Origin: Carnobacterium gallinarum DSM 4847
Lineage (GTDB): Bacteria; Bacillota; Bacilli; Lactobacillales; Carnobacteriaceae
Length of the DNA stretch: 64,000 nt
NCBI RefSeq assembly: GCF_000744375.1
Contig: NZ_JQLU01000003.1
Location: forward strand, 248,001-312,000
Direction of reading: 5' to 3'
Shown here: positions 45,349 to 54,081 of the stretch, piece by piece
How positions within the stretch are numbered: the first letter of the stretch is position 1
How the letters are laid out: every line of letters starts with the position of its first letter
Notes under the pieces: generated by a model
What the model was told of the DNA's origin: nothing
What the model saw: only the letters and a program-made list of their open reading frames with translations
Databases searched by the model: none
Position numbers and translations under genes: made by a program

Positions 45349-45377
45349 AATATAACACCACTATGGAACTCTTGCAA
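45349..45377 (-). promoter_or_regulatory. promoter of the candidate small RNA
   Basis: On the minus strand TTGCAA (45377-45372), exactly 17 bases, TATATT (45354-45349). Confidence 0.6.
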
Positions 45378-45399
45378 CCCATTCAATATAAAACTAACG

Positions 45400-45414
45400 T
45401 TGTAAGCGTTATCT
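45400..45414. promoter_or_regulatory. cre site (CcpA)
   Basis: TTGTAAGCGTTATCT fits the catabolite-responsive element consensus WTGNAANCGNWNNCW at every position. It lies about 23 bases upstream of the -35 of the candidate small RNA promoter. Confidence 0.6.
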
Positions 45415-45426
45415 GACTATTTATTG

Positions 45427-45454
45427 TTCACAATTCGTTCACATTGTCGTCACA
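45427..45454. promoter_or_regulatory. three direct repeats with 11-bp period (PhoP-box-like)
   Basis: TTCACA, five bases, TTCACA, five bases, GTCACA: the TCACA cores start at 45428, 45439 and 45450, one helical turn apart. Hexamer direct repeats with five-base gaps are how OmpR-type response regulators bind, and TTCACA fits the PhoP consensus TT(A/C/T)A(C/T)A. They begin eight bases after the rlmA stop. Confidence 0.5.
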
Positions 45455-45461
45455 ATTTAGC

Positions 45462-46307
45462 TTAACCAATCAAAATACTAACATCAATTGTTATAAAATT
45501 CAACGGATGAGCATTCGCATATTCTTTTGCAGCGGGACTTGCACCCCAACCTAAGGGAGTCATTTTAACTAGATCTTTAAATAATTCTTCAGTTAATTGG
45601 AACTGATAGCGGCAATTAATCACCTCTGAATCTGGAAAATGTTCATTAAACTTAGCTAAAACGTCATTATTTTGATAGCTTTGTTTGTCCACTTGATCTT
45701 GATAAAAAAGTTTTCTTAATTCAACTAAATAGTCCTGATTAGGAATTACCTTGATTAATTTACCATCATGCTTCAATAAACGTTTAAACTCCTGATAATT
45801 GGAGGGTGAAAAGATGTTTAAAATTGTATCATATTGATGAGATGCAAATGGTGATTGAGCCAAGTCAGCCACACACCAAAAAGCACTAGTAAAGTGACTG
45901 CTAGCCAAATTAATGGCATCTTTAGAAATATCAAAACCAATTTTAGAACCCGTTAAGCCTAATTTAGTTAAATAGTCTAATTGTGAACCTTCTCCACAAC
46001 CAACATCTAATGTCGCTCCTTGCAAAGCATTCTCGTTCATTACTTTATAAATCTGATCCAATAAAGGATTAAACAATCCTGCCTGAGCAATTGTAAACCG
46101 TGAGCTTAGCATCTCTTTATCATATTCATTTTTAGCACCACCTGCCAAAAAATATAAAGAACCTTTTTTAGCTACATCAAAAGAATGACCTTTTTCACAA
46201 TAAAAACTATTGCCTCTCATTTCTTGAAAAGCATTTTTACAGACTGGACATTGAAAAAGTGCTGTATTATTTGTTAAAAAATCAATTCCTAGTTCTATTT
46301 TTTTCAA
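45462..46307 (-). CDS. rlmA: 23S rRNA (guanine-N1-)-methyltransferase RlmA
   Basis: A 281-residue enzyme with an N-terminal zinc ribbon (CPVCKNAF ... FYCEKGHSFD) and a SAM-binding Rossmann domain (LDVGCGEGSQLDYL). In Gram-positives RlmA(II) methylates G748 of 23S rRNA and affects tylosin/telithromycin sensitivity. It ends in TPLGWGASPAAKEY, typical of the family. The start is TTG 46307, seven bases after GAAGG; no ATG is available nearby. Confidence 0.93.
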   Translation of the reverse strand: MKKIELGIDFLTNNTALFQCPVCKNAFQEMRGNSFYCEKGHSFDVAKKGSLYFLAGGAKNEYDKEMLSSRFTIAQAGLFNPLLDQIYKVMNENALQGATLDVGCGEGSQLDYLTKLGLTGSKIGFDISKDAINLASSHFTSAFWCVADLAQSPFASHQYDTILNIFSPSNYQEFKRLLKHDGKLIKVIPNQDYLVELRKLFYQDQVDKQSYQNNDVLAKFNEHFPDSEVINCRYQFQLTEELFKDLVKMTPLGWGASPAAKEYANAHPLNFITIDVSILIG

Positions 46308-46501
46308 AAATGTACCTTCTCTCTATTTTGGCTAACTTTAATATACTCTATATACGGATTTTATTTACTAGAATTTTTTGCGCCATAGCTATTTTATCAT
46401 TAAATGCTAGAACATTCACCTCTAGTATTAATAATAGTTGTATAAGTTAATCAAATAAAAAGGATCACAAAAGCTTTATTTCGCTTCCATTTTATAAGTT
46501 A

Positions 46502-46510
46502 TGCTATACT
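46502..46510 (+). promoter_or_regulatory. extended -10 promoter of adh
   Basis: TGCTATACT, an extended -10, about 30 bases before the ATG. The -35 is poor. Confidence 0.5.
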
Positions 46511-46540
46511 GTGTATATAAAATTTAAGGGATGGTGTTTC

Positions 46541-47722
46541 ATGAATACTGAAATTGCAAATTTTAATTATTATAATCCAACAAAAATTATTTTTGGAAAA
46601 AATCGGATTGAAGAGTTAGCTACCTTAATTCCTAAAGGTGAAAAAGTACTTATTACTTATGGTGGCGGTAGCGTTGTTCGTTTCGGTACATTGGATAAAG
46701 TAAAAGCAGCTTTATCTGAATTTGAAGTTGGTGAATTTGGTGGCATTGAAGCCAATCCAACATATGAAACGTTGATGAAAGCTATCGAATTAGTTAAAGC
46801 TGAAAATTACACGTATTTATTAGCTGTTGGCGGTGGTTCTGTTATTGATGGTACAAAATTCATCGCAGCCGGCGCTTTATTCGATCGTAATCCTATTCAT
46901 ATTTTTGGTGCTGGATTAGGAGATAAAGACCCTATTACAAAAGCTTTGCCATTTGCTACTGTTTTAACGTTACCTGCAACAGGTTCAGAAATGAATAGTG
47001 GTGGTGTGATTACATTTGTTGAGAAAAAAGCAAAATTAGGCTTTGGTAGTGGCGTTACTTTCCCTCAATTTTCAATTTTGGATCCTGAGCTGACTTACAC
47101 ATTACCTACCCGTCAACTTGCAAATGGAATCATTGATTCATTTGTTCATATTATGGAACAATATCTAACTTATCCTGTTGGAGCGATGGTTCAAGATCGT
47201 TTTGCAGAAGGTTTGTTGCAAACCTTAATTGAAATTGGCCCTAAAGTAATTGAAGAAGATAATCATGATTATAATTTACGAGCAAACTTTATGTGGACTG
47301 CTACAAATGCTTTGAATGGCACTCTTTCTCCTGGAGTTCCTACTGACTGGGCTTCCCATAGCTTAGGTCATGAAATTACTGCACTTTACCATATTGATCA
47401 TGCTCGTACACTTGCTATCGTTTTGCCTTCATTAATGGAGATTCGTAAACATGAAAAATTAGGCAAATTGGTTCAATATGCAGAACGCGTTTGGCATATT
47501 CCTACTGGTACTGATGATGAAAAAGCAACTCAAGCAATTGCCAAAACTCGTGAATTCTTTGAAATTTTAGGCGCACCTACTCATTTTAGTGATTATGAGT
47601 TAGATAGTGAAGTAGTTGATTTATTAGTAGGGCAACTAGAAAAACATGACTTAACGCAACTTTCCGAACGTCACGATCAAACTTTAGACATTAGCCGTGA
47701 AATTTATCGAAATGCTCTTTAA
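46541..47722 (+). CDS. iron-containing alcohol dehydrogenase (butanol dehydrogenase/YqhD type)
   Basis: A 393-residue group III alcohol dehydrogenase. NAD(P) loop GGGSVIDGTKFIA near 100 and metal-ligand residues in ANGIIDSFVHIMEQYL and SHSLGHEITALYHIDHART fit the BDH/YqhD branch, which reduces butanal and other aldehydes. AAGGGATGG lies before ATG 46541; the in-frame start 30 bases earlier has no site. A decayed copy of its last roughly 60 codons lies at 49398-49560. Confidence 0.93.
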   Translation: MNTEIANFNYYNPTKIIFGKNRIEELATLIPKGEKVLITYGGGSVVRFGTLDKVKAALSEFEVGEFGGIEANPTYETLMKAIELVKAENYTYLLAVGGGSVIDGTKFIAAGALFDRNPIHIFGAGLGDKDPITKALPFATVLTLPATGSEMNSGGVITFVEKKAKLGFGSGVTFPQFSILDPELTYTLPTRQLANGIIDSFVHIMEQYLTYPVGAMVQDRFAEGLLQTLIEIGPKVIEEDNHDYNLRANFMWTATNALNGTLSPGVPTDWASHSLGHEITALYHIDHARTLAIVLPSLMEIRKHEKLGKLVQYAERVWHIPTGTDDEKATQAIAKTREFFEILGAPTHFSDYELDSEVVDLLVGQLEKHDLTQLSERHDQTLDISREIYRNAL

Positions 47723-47742
47723 ACTTTAACGACACAAAAATC

Positions 47743-47788
47743 AGTTCCTTCTCTATTGTTCAAATAGAGAAGGAACTTTTTTTATTTT
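47743..47788 (+). terminator. terminator of adh
   Basis: AGTTCCTTCTCTATT and AATAGAGAAGGAACT form a perfect 15-bp stem with seven T after. Confidence 0.92.
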
Positions 47789-47858
47789 TATAATTATGAT
47801 TCATTTAACAGTACAAAGATGATACACTTACTCTATCTTATATTTGGGGGGATAACTG

Positions 47859-48257
47859 ATGAAAAAGAAAAATTTATTGCCAGTTTTACTATTATTTATT
47901 ATGGTTGGGTTAATTGCTTGTGGAAATGGTGGTAAAACAGCTTTTACTTTTGACGATTTTGAAAAAGCATTAACAAAGGAAAAATTAGTTGTTGGGGAAC
48001 GAAAAAGCAAGATGCCTGAAGTTATTGGTGCTAAAGAAGGTTTTGCCTTACCTGTAAATAATAAAAATATTGAAGTTTATCAATTTGAAAAAGGCAGTGA
48101 ACAGCTTAAAGAAATTACTAAAAATAAAGCTTTTGAAATTAAAGGCATAGCTAAAATCCCAGTGGAAGTGAATGGTAATTATATTTTAATTCCTGCTGAA
48201 CATCCTGATAAAGAGAAAATTATCGAAATCTTTAACAGTTTTGATGGAAGTAAATAA
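47859..48257 (+). CDS. small lipoprotein, unknown
   Basis: A 132-residue lipoprotein. The signal peptide (KKKNLLPVLLLFIMVGLIAC) ends in lipobox LIAC with Cys21. The mature part is about 110 residues, mixed alpha/beta, with no motif I recognise. GGGGGG is seven bases before the ATG, a strong site. It ends in a convergent terminator with the next gene. Confidence 0.75.
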   Translation: MKKKNLLPVLLLFIMVGLIACGNGGKTAFTFDDFEKALTKEKLVVGERKSKMPEVIGAKEGFALPVNNKNIEVYQFEKGSEQLKEITKNKAFEIKGIAKIPVEVNGNYILIPAEHPDKEKIIEIFNSFDGSK

Positions 48258-48332
48258 GGAAATATATTGCGATTAAATACTCTATTATAAAATAAAAGTA
48301 TTTGAAGCAACTATTATCCTCTAAAAATCACT

Positions 48333-48382
48333 AAAAAATCCTGTGAATTCTTTCTTAAATGTTGAATTCACAGGATTTTTAT
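48333..48382. terminator. bidirectional terminator
   Basis: AAAATCCTGTGAATTC and GAATTCACAGGATTTT pair around a 13-base loop, with A's before and T's after. It lies between the convergent lipoprotein and repeat-protein genes. Confidence 0.88.
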
Positions 48383-48460
48383 TATTTACTGACTTTTATC
48401 TAATACTACTTCTGTAAAGATAGTTTTGTAATAATTCATTACAAGTATTCTTAGTTTCTA

Positions 48461-49156
48461 TTAAACTCTTAAATCTTGTTGATACAATTCTTTAACTTGT
48501 GTAGCAATTAAATAGCTCGCTTTATTTCCAGCTCCATCATATTTAATATTCGCTACATAATAACTGTTGGGCGTAGTTTTACTCTGTACAATTGATCCCA
48601 CTCCAACTAAATTTGATGGGGTTGAGAAATTACCAATGCTTTCCCAACGAACTCCTGTTGCTAACTTATATGCAAATTTTGATAAACCCACTACTGCATT
48701 CCGCTTGTCGACAATATAAAATGACATCCCTTTACTTTCTTTGAAACCTGTTGGGATTGCTACTCCAGAAGTATCAAGTTGCGCTCCTTCACGGATCAGA
48801 ACAATATTACTTACACCAAAATCATATTGTAATTCTACTAAATCTGTTTTCTTGATTTCATAAACATTTGTAGCTAATAAATATTTTTCTTTCGTGCCAC
48901 CGTGTGACTCAATCCCAATCGTATAATAACTCTTCGCTTTATCAGCTGCTGTGACAGTTGCTCCATCTAAAAATTTTGTTACAGTAGATTTGATAGTTAA
49001 TATACTATTTAATAGAATTCGTTCTCTCGGTTCATTCACATCATCTTCACTCAGCCATTGCGTTCCTGTTGCTAATAAGACGTTAGCTCCTTTGTCTACT
49101 GTGTAATAGTTTTTTTCAGCAAGATATGTTGGACTTTGAGTAAATTTCTTTTGCAT
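48461..49156 (-). CDS. repeat-containing hypothetical protein, start out of frame with its ribosome binding site
   Basis: A 231-residue beta-rich protein without a signal peptide. Two repeats are visible: SYYTIGIESHGGTKEKYLLAT with VYEIKKTDL (about 85-125) and SYYVANIKYDGAGNKASYLI with VKELYQQDL (about 190-230). The frame's first ATG is at 49156, but the only strong ribosome binding site, GGGGGG, sits before an ATG 22 bases earlier that is one base out of frame (MAENMTENAKEIYSK, then stop). The gene may therefore be frameshifted at its 5' end, or start at the unassisted ATG. I do not recognise the family. Confidence 0.5.
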   Translation of the reverse strand: MQKKFTQSPTYLAEKNYYTVDKGANVLLATGTQWLSEDDVNEPRERILLNSILTIKSTVTKFLDGATVTAADKAKSYYTIGIESHGGTKEKYLLATNVYEIKKTDLVELQYDFGVSNIVLIREGAQLDTSGVAIPTGFKESKGMSFYIVDKRNAVVGLSKFAYKLATGVRWESIGNFSTPSNLVGVGSIVQSKTTPNSYYVANIKYDGAGNKASYLIATQVKELYQQDLRV

Positions 49157-49397
49157 TTTCTGTCATATTTTCTGCCATTTCTTTTCCCCCCTAAATTTTA
49201 TATTAAAAGGTTTCACTAGCACGTTGCTTTTCAATACACTTATAATAACAAATGGTTGATCTAAAAGACTTACAGATTCTTTATAAATTTCACACATTAT
49301 CTGGATAAAAATTCTTAAAATCACAAAAATTCCATGAAATCTATTCGTTCAAATACTGATTTCATAAAAATTAACTTTCTGATCTAATGAACTTAAA

Positions 49398-49560
49398 TCA
49401 ATAAGCTGAACGAGTTTAGCATATACTGATAGCAATGATGAAAAAGCAACTCATGCAATTACCAAAACTCAATTCAATGATTATGGGTTATATAGTGACG
49501 TAGTTGATTCATTTGTGGGATAATTATAAAAATGCCATGATCTAACTTTAAGCATTAGAC
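49398..49560 (+). pseudogene. decayed remnant of the adh 3' end
   Basis: The stretch repeats the C-terminal coding part of the alcohol dehydrogenase at about 47475-47690. For example, GATGAAAAAGCAACTCATGC here equals GATGAAAAAGCAACTCAAGC there, and GATTATGGGTTATATAGTGA equals GATTATGAGTTAGATAGTGA. About 30 bases are missing in the middle and stops interrupt it. The rest of the 770-base gap (49157-49931) shows no gene. Confidence 0.7.
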
Positions 49561-49931
49561 TTAAATCCTCTCTCTATTTTAATTGTTAGAGTTAGATAGC
49601 TTTTATTATTTCTATTCTTTTTTTCTGGTCAAAATATATTTAAATGTAATAAAGTATGTAAATTTTATAGCATTTATTCTTCATTAACGGAAAAAATTAA
49701 CTAGCTACAGTCTCTTATAATTTCATTTTTAACAACATTTGTAATAGTCTAATGAGATACTTTTGTACAAATTAAGACAATAAAATTAGAGTAAACTAAA
49801 AAAATAAATTCTCGTATAGTGACCAAATTGTACATATGATATAATTATGTAGTTAAATAAATTATATTATGAATATTTTACGTTTTGAAGTGGTCTCATC
49901 TGTTATTTTATTCAAAAAGAAGGAGCTTATT

Positions 49932-50402
49932 ATGGCAAAAATCATTAAAATTGACGCTGAAAATGGGATTATCACTATCGGTGAAAAAGATAGTTCTGTT
50001 ATGGAAGTAAGTATTGAAAGCCTTGAGTTTGAACCAAGAATGGGACAATTCGTTGAGGTTTTTAAAACAGAAACGGACATTATTGTTCATCCAGCAGAAG
50101 AACAAAACACACAAACGAATCAATCTGGCGAAGGAATTAACATTAATATTGTTAATGACAATAACAATGCATCAAACGGATTAGTTTATGCATCTGGAAA
50201 AATTGTTAATAAAGTTGTTTATATCGTTCTAGCACTTCTACTTGGTAGTATTGGCGCTCATAAATTCTATTCTGGTAAAATTTTAGCTGGTATTATATAT
50301 ATTCTATTTTCATGGACAGTTATACCTGCTTTACTTGGACTTATTGAAGGAATTATAGCAGCATTTAAAACACCTGATTCAAACGGAAATATTGTTGTTT
50401 AA
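49932..50402 (+). CDS. TM2-domain membrane protein
   Basis: A 156-residue protein. The first 80 residues are a soluble beta-rich part; an Asn-rich linker follows. A TM2 domain at about 105-150 has two helices joined by the signature GSIGAHKFYSGKILAGIIYI. TM2 proteins are small membrane proteins of unclear role. AAGGAG precedes ATG 49932. Confidence 0.82.
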   Translation: MAKIIKIDAENGIITIGEKDSSVMEVSIESLEFEPRMGQFVEVFKTETDIIVHPAEEQNTQTNQSGEGININIVNDNNNASNGLVYASGKIVNKVVYIVLALLLGSIGAHKFYSGKILAGIIYILFSWTVIPALLGLIEGIIAAFKTPDSNGNIVV

Positions 50403-50428
50403 AAAAAGCCCACGGGCTTTTTTTTATT
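50400..50428 (+). terminator. terminator after TM2 gene
   Basis: AAAAAAAGCCC and GGGCTTTTTTT form an 11-bp stem (with C-A-C loop) ending in eight T. Confidence 0.85.
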
Positions 50429-50529
50429 TAGCATCCTATTTTCTGTTTGTACATATAACAAGCAACTAAACAACTAATTTCAAAAAAAGACACAATCCTT
50501 AGATAAGATTATGCCTATACTTACTATTT

Positions 50530-51684
50530 TTATCCTAATAATGAGCGATACAATTCTTCAATATCAGCTAAACTAGCCGCACGAGGATTTCCTCCAGTAC
50601 AAACATCTGCCAAGGCATCTTTTGCAATTGCCGCTAAATCATCAGCCTTGACTCCCAATTCAGAAATAGTTTGAGGGATACCTACATCTTGCCCTAACTG
50701 TTTAACCGCTTTAACAGCTAACTGGCGAACTTCAGTAAGTGGCAGATCAGCTGCATTTTCAATTCCCAAAGCTACCGCTATCTCACGGTATTTTTCACCA
50801 GTAAACTCTTGATTGAAGTTCAAAATAGTTGGCAATAACGTTGCACAAGCAACACCATGTGGCACGTTGTACCAAGCACTTAAAGGGTGAGCCATCCCAT
50901 GAACTAACCCCAAGCCGACATTTGAAAAACCCATTCCAGCAACATATTGAGCTAGAGCCATATCTTCACGCCCCTTTTGGTTGCCAGCAACCGATTCTCG
51001 CAATGAACGTCCAATGATTTCGATAGCTTTTAGATGGAGCATATCCGTTAACTCCCAAGCTCCTTTAGTAATAAAACCTTCAATTGCATGTGTCAAGGCA
51101 TCCATTCCTGTTGCTGCACACAACGCTGTTGGCATTCCCATCATCATATCGCTATCTACAAAAGCAACTTTTGGAATATCATGAGGATCCACACAAACAA
51201 ATTTACGCTGTTGATTTTCGTCAGTAATCACGTAATTAATCGTTACTTCAGCAGCCGTTCCTGACGTTGTTGGAACGGCTAATATTGGCACACTAGGATT
51301 TTTCGTGCCGGGCTCACCTTCCAAACTTAGAATATCTTGATGTTCCGGATTCGCTACAATTACTCCAATAGCTTTTGCTGTGTCAATAGGTGAACCACCA
51401 CCAACTGCTAAAATATAATCGGCATTCGCCACTTTAAAGGCAGCTACCCCCTTACTCACAATCTCCATTGTTGGATTAGGAACAATTTCTGCAAACACTT
51501 CATAGCTTTGCTGCTTTTGATCTAATAAATCAGTCACTTTAGTCGCAACCTTAAACGTTAGTAAATCTTCATCTGTAATTACTAAGGCTTTTTTAAAACC
51601 ACGCTTCGCAATTTCTGTTGGAATCGATTGAATGGCTCCTTTGCCAAAATAAGCTGTTTCATTTAAAATCATCCGATGGACCAT
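50530..51684 (-). CDS. fucO: lactaldehyde reductase (1,2-propanediol oxidoreductase)
   Basis: A 384-residue group III iron-dependent dehydrogenase that reduces L-lactaldehyde from rhamnose breakdown to 1,2-propanediol, recycling NADH. FucO marks: RMILNETAYFGKGAI, GGGSPIDTAKAIG, the metal site THAIEGFITKGAWE and GLGLVHGMAHPLSAWYNVPHG. AAGGAGG lies nine bases upstream of the ATG. Last gene of the rha cluster, 31 bases behind rhaM. Only a weak terminator-like hairpin follows. Confidence 0.95.
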   Translation of the reverse strand: MVHRMILNETAYFGKGAIQSIPTEIAKRGFKKALVITDEDLLTFKVATKVTDLLDQKQQSYEVFAEIVPNPTMEIVSKGVAAFKVANADYILAVGGGSPIDTAKAIGVIVANPEHQDILSLEGEPGTKNPSVPILAVPTTSGTAAEVTINYVITDENQQRKFVCVDPHDIPKVAFVDSDMMMGMPTALCAATGMDALTHAIEGFITKGAWELTDMLHLKAIEIIGRSLRESVAGNQKGREDMALAQYVAGMGFSNVGLGLVHGMAHPLSAWYNVPHGVACATLLPTILNFNQEFTGEKYREIAVALGIENAADLPLTEVRQLAVKAVKQLGQDVGIPQTISELGVKADDLAAIAKDALADVCTGGNPRAASLADIEELYRSLLG

Positions 51685-51715
51685 TTATCATTTCCTCCTT
51701 GTACATTCATTCACA

Positions 51716-52027
51716 TTATAAATCAAAAACTTGCGTTAACTCTATTGAATTTGGACTATTGTCTAAATTCGTTTCCATAATATCAGCCATATACAGCCAC
51801 CATTTTTGATTAATTTCTGTTGTAGCCGTTTGACTCCAAAGACTTTCATCTTCAATTTCCAGATAGGCAAACAAAGTACTTGTCGCTTCATCCAAGAAAA
51901 TTGAGTAAGTCTGAGCCCCATACTTCACTAACATTGCTTTCATCTCAGGCCAAAGAACATCGTGTCTTTTTTGATATTCCACATGACAATCTGGATAAAT
52001 CTTCATTTTAAACGCTTTTTTAATCAC
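51716..52027 (-). CDS. rhaM: L-rhamnose mutarotase
   Basis: A 103-residue dimeric ferredoxin-like enzyme that interconverts alpha and beta L-rhamnose. Family residues: MKIYPDCHVEYQKRHDVLWPE, TYSIFLDEATSTLFAYLEIE and WWLYMADIM. The true start is GTG 52027 (VIKKAFKM), nine bases after GAGAGG, giving the usual length of about 104; an upstream ATG would add seven foreign residues and has no site. Its ribosome binding site lies in a hairpin. Confidence 0.95.
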   Translation of the reverse strand: MIKKAFKMKIYPDCHVEYQKRHDVLWPEMKAMLVKYGAQTYSIFLDEATSTLFAYLEIEDESLWSQTATTEINQKWWLYMADIMETNLDNSPNSIELTQVFDL

Positions 52028-52092
52028 ATTAGAAAGCCTCTCTTTCATAAAGTTAAGAGAGGCAAAATTTTGCTACCGCAACTGCCCCTCTC
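52027..52092 (-). promoter_or_regulatory. mutually exclusive hairpins sequestering the rhaM ribosome binding site
   Basis: In the RNA (minus strand), segment A GAGAGG (52092-52087), B GCCTCTCTT (52063-52055) and C AAGAGAGGC (52044-52036) follow each other. C contains the rhaM Shine-Dalgarno. B can pair perfectly with C (9 bp, hiding the site) or with A (GAGAGG...GGCA with TGCCTCTC, two-base bulge), leaving C free. Confidence 0.45.
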
Positions 52093-52103
52093 TTTTACCG
52101 ATT

Positions 52104-53219
52104 TTAAATATAATGATAAAGAAACTCTGATAACGCCAAAACTGTTAAAGATTGACCATACGGCATCTCCGTAATACGAATATCTTTATAGAATTGTAAA
52201 TTATCTCCCATTCCAGTACCAACTGAAACCTTTGCAACTGCACCGTTCTCATCAATTTCATTTAGCAGACCTAGAATGGCTTTAGTTGCATTCACTTCAT
52301 ATTTTTTATCAATATAACGTTTACGAACAGCTTTCAAAATACCATAAGCAAATGCAGCTGTACAAGAAGCTTCTTCATATGAAGTTGGATCATTTAATAA
52401 CGTATGCCATAAGCCATTTTTACTTTGACAGTCAGCTAACGCTTCGATTTGATGGGTTAACGTAGCCAGCAAAAATTCCCGTAAAGCATCCCCTTTTTTT
52501 AAATCAAGAATATCAATTATTTCAGGAATTGCGATTGTAATCCATGAATTTCCACGTCCCCATAGTGCTTCTGCGTAATTATGATTTTCTTCAAATGTCC
52601 AACCATGGAACCATAATCCTGTTTTTGAATCGCACAAATATTTTGTATGGAGCATAAATTGATAACGAGCTTCTTCAAGATACTCTGGTCTGTCTAATAA
52701 TTTGCCAATTTTTGCCAAAGGTAGTACTGTCATCATTAACGTATCATCCCATAATTGTTCCACATTTTCAGGTCCATACGTGATATGCTCTAAACCATTT
52801 TCTTTTGTTCGTGGCATATCGTACATAACCCATTCCGCCCAATCTTCAAGGTAAGGCAAATAGCGTTGGTCTTTTGTATCTTCATAAAGAAAGGCCATTG
52901 TTAATAACGGTGCCATCGTATTCACATTTTTAGGTGGTGCTCCAATTTCAAATTGATTTTCAAACCAATCTGTTACTACTTTTAAGGCTTTTGGATCTTT
53001 TGTCATTTGCCAGTATTTATAAATGCCATATAATCCTACTCCTTGTGGCCAATTCCATACATGCCAACTTTTATCGTCAACAATCACACCATCAAAATTC
53101 AATAAAAATTCGCCGCTATCATCTTTAATTGTTGTTAGATTTTTCATGAGTAAGTCAATTGTTGCAGTTATATCCTTCTTAGGAATAACAACGTCTTTAT
53201 GCGCTAATGTTTCTGCCAT
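52104..53219 (-). CDS. GH105 unsaturated rhamnogalacturonyl hydrolase
   Basis: A 371-residue (alpha/alpha)6-barrel glycoside hydrolase like YteR, which removes the unsaturated galacturonate left by lyases on rhamnogalacturonan disaccharides, releasing L-rhamnose. Marks: WNWPQGVGLYGIYKYW, the acidic site VEQLWDDTLMM, WFHGWTFEENHNYAEALWGRGN and SCTAAFAYGIL. There is no signal peptide, so it acts inside the cell on imported disaccharide. ATG 53219 with GGAGGA seven bases upstream. Its place between rhaD and rhaM ties it to rhamnose breakdown. Confidence 0.92.
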   Translation of the reverse strand: MAETLAHKDVVIPKKDITATIDLLMKNLTTIKDDSGEFLLNFDGVIVDDKSWHVWNWPQGVGLYGIYKYWQMTKDPKALKVVTDWFENQFEIGAPPKNVNTMAPLLTMAFLYEDTKDQRYLPYLEDWAEWVMYDMPRTKENGLEHITYGPENVEQLWDDTLMMTVLPLAKIGKLLDRPEYLEEARYQFMLHTKYLCDSKTGLWFHGWTFEENHNYAEALWGRGNSWITIAIPEIIDILDLKKGDALREFLLATLTHQIEALADCQSKNGLWHTLLNDPTSYEEASCTAAFAYGILKAVRKRYIDKKYEVNATKAILGLLNEIDENGAVAKVSVGTGMGDNLQFYKDIRITEMPYGQSLTVLALSEFLYHYI

Positions 53220-53244
53220 TTTCAAATCCTCCTCTATCTGAGTG

Positions 53245-54066
53245 TTAGTTTAAATACCCTAAACGTGGTGTCACACCAAATGCTTTGGCTAAATCCGACA
53301 ATTGCTCATCGTTAATCGTCTGCTTCACACCACCTTGGGCTTGAACATACGTATATATCTCGGCTGCTTTTTCTGCTGTTTCAATTAAACCAAAAACTTC
53401 ATCCATATCACGTCCAGCACCATAAATACCATGATGAGGCCATAGAACTAAGCGAAATTCATTCATTTTTTCAGCAGTTGCTAATCCAATTTCATTCGTT
53501 CCAGGTACAAGCCAAGGAATAATTCCAACACCCTCTGGGAAGACAACTAAACATTCTGTACACATTTGCCATAAAGTACGAGTAAATTTTTTTTCATCTA
53601 ATTCATGTGTAAACGTCATAGCTAATAAATGACTCGCATGATTATGCATCACAATTCGATTTTCAGGATCAATTTTTAAGCGGGAAATATGAGTCATAAA
53701 ATGTGCGGGTAGTTCGCTAGTAGGCACTCCACCATCATCAAGTCCCCATAATAATTCAACGGCCTTGCCATCTTTTGTGACTCGGAGAATTCCAAGATTT
53801 TCGCTAGGTGCCATTGCAACATTCTTAAAATATTTACCTGATCCTGTTACGATAAAGTAACGTCCAACTAATCCACTGCCATCAAATTGCATTGGAATGG
53901 TTCGCAAACTATCCGTGACATCTAAAAAAGGCGTCACTTCTTCTTCCGTTAACAAATAAGAAATATTCCCACCATTTCGCTCATCCCAACCTAAACGGTA
54001 TAAATTCGTAGTTGTTGCCATCATTTCTTTTACAAATGGCGCTTCTAAAATCGCAATTTTTTTCAT
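53245..54066 (-). CDS. rhaD: rhamnulose-1-phosphate aldolase
   Basis: A 273-residue class II zinc aldolase that cleaves L-rhamnulose 1-phosphate to dihydroxyacetone phosphate and L-lactaldehyde. Zinc ligands are in [12 protein letters not shown] and [16 protein letters not shown]; the N-terminal [10 protein letters not shown] is characteristic. GGAGG precedes ATG. Overlaps nothing; 15 bases behind rhaA. Confidence 0.95.
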   Translation of the reverse strand: MKKIAILEAPFVKEMMATTTNLYRLGWDERNGGNISYLLTEEEVTPFLDVTDSLRTIPMQFDGSGLVGRYFIVTGSGKYFKNVAMAPSENLGILRVTKDGKAVELLWGLDDGGVPTSELPAHFMTHISRLKIDPENRIVMHNHASHLLAMTFTHELDEKKFTRTLWQMCTECLVVFPEGVGIIPWLVPGTNEIGLATAEKMNEFRLVLWPHHGIYGAGRDMDEVFGLIETAEKAAEIYTYVQAQGGVKQTINDEQLSDLAKAFGVTPRLGYLN

Positions 54067-54081
54067 CTATTTCATTTCCTC

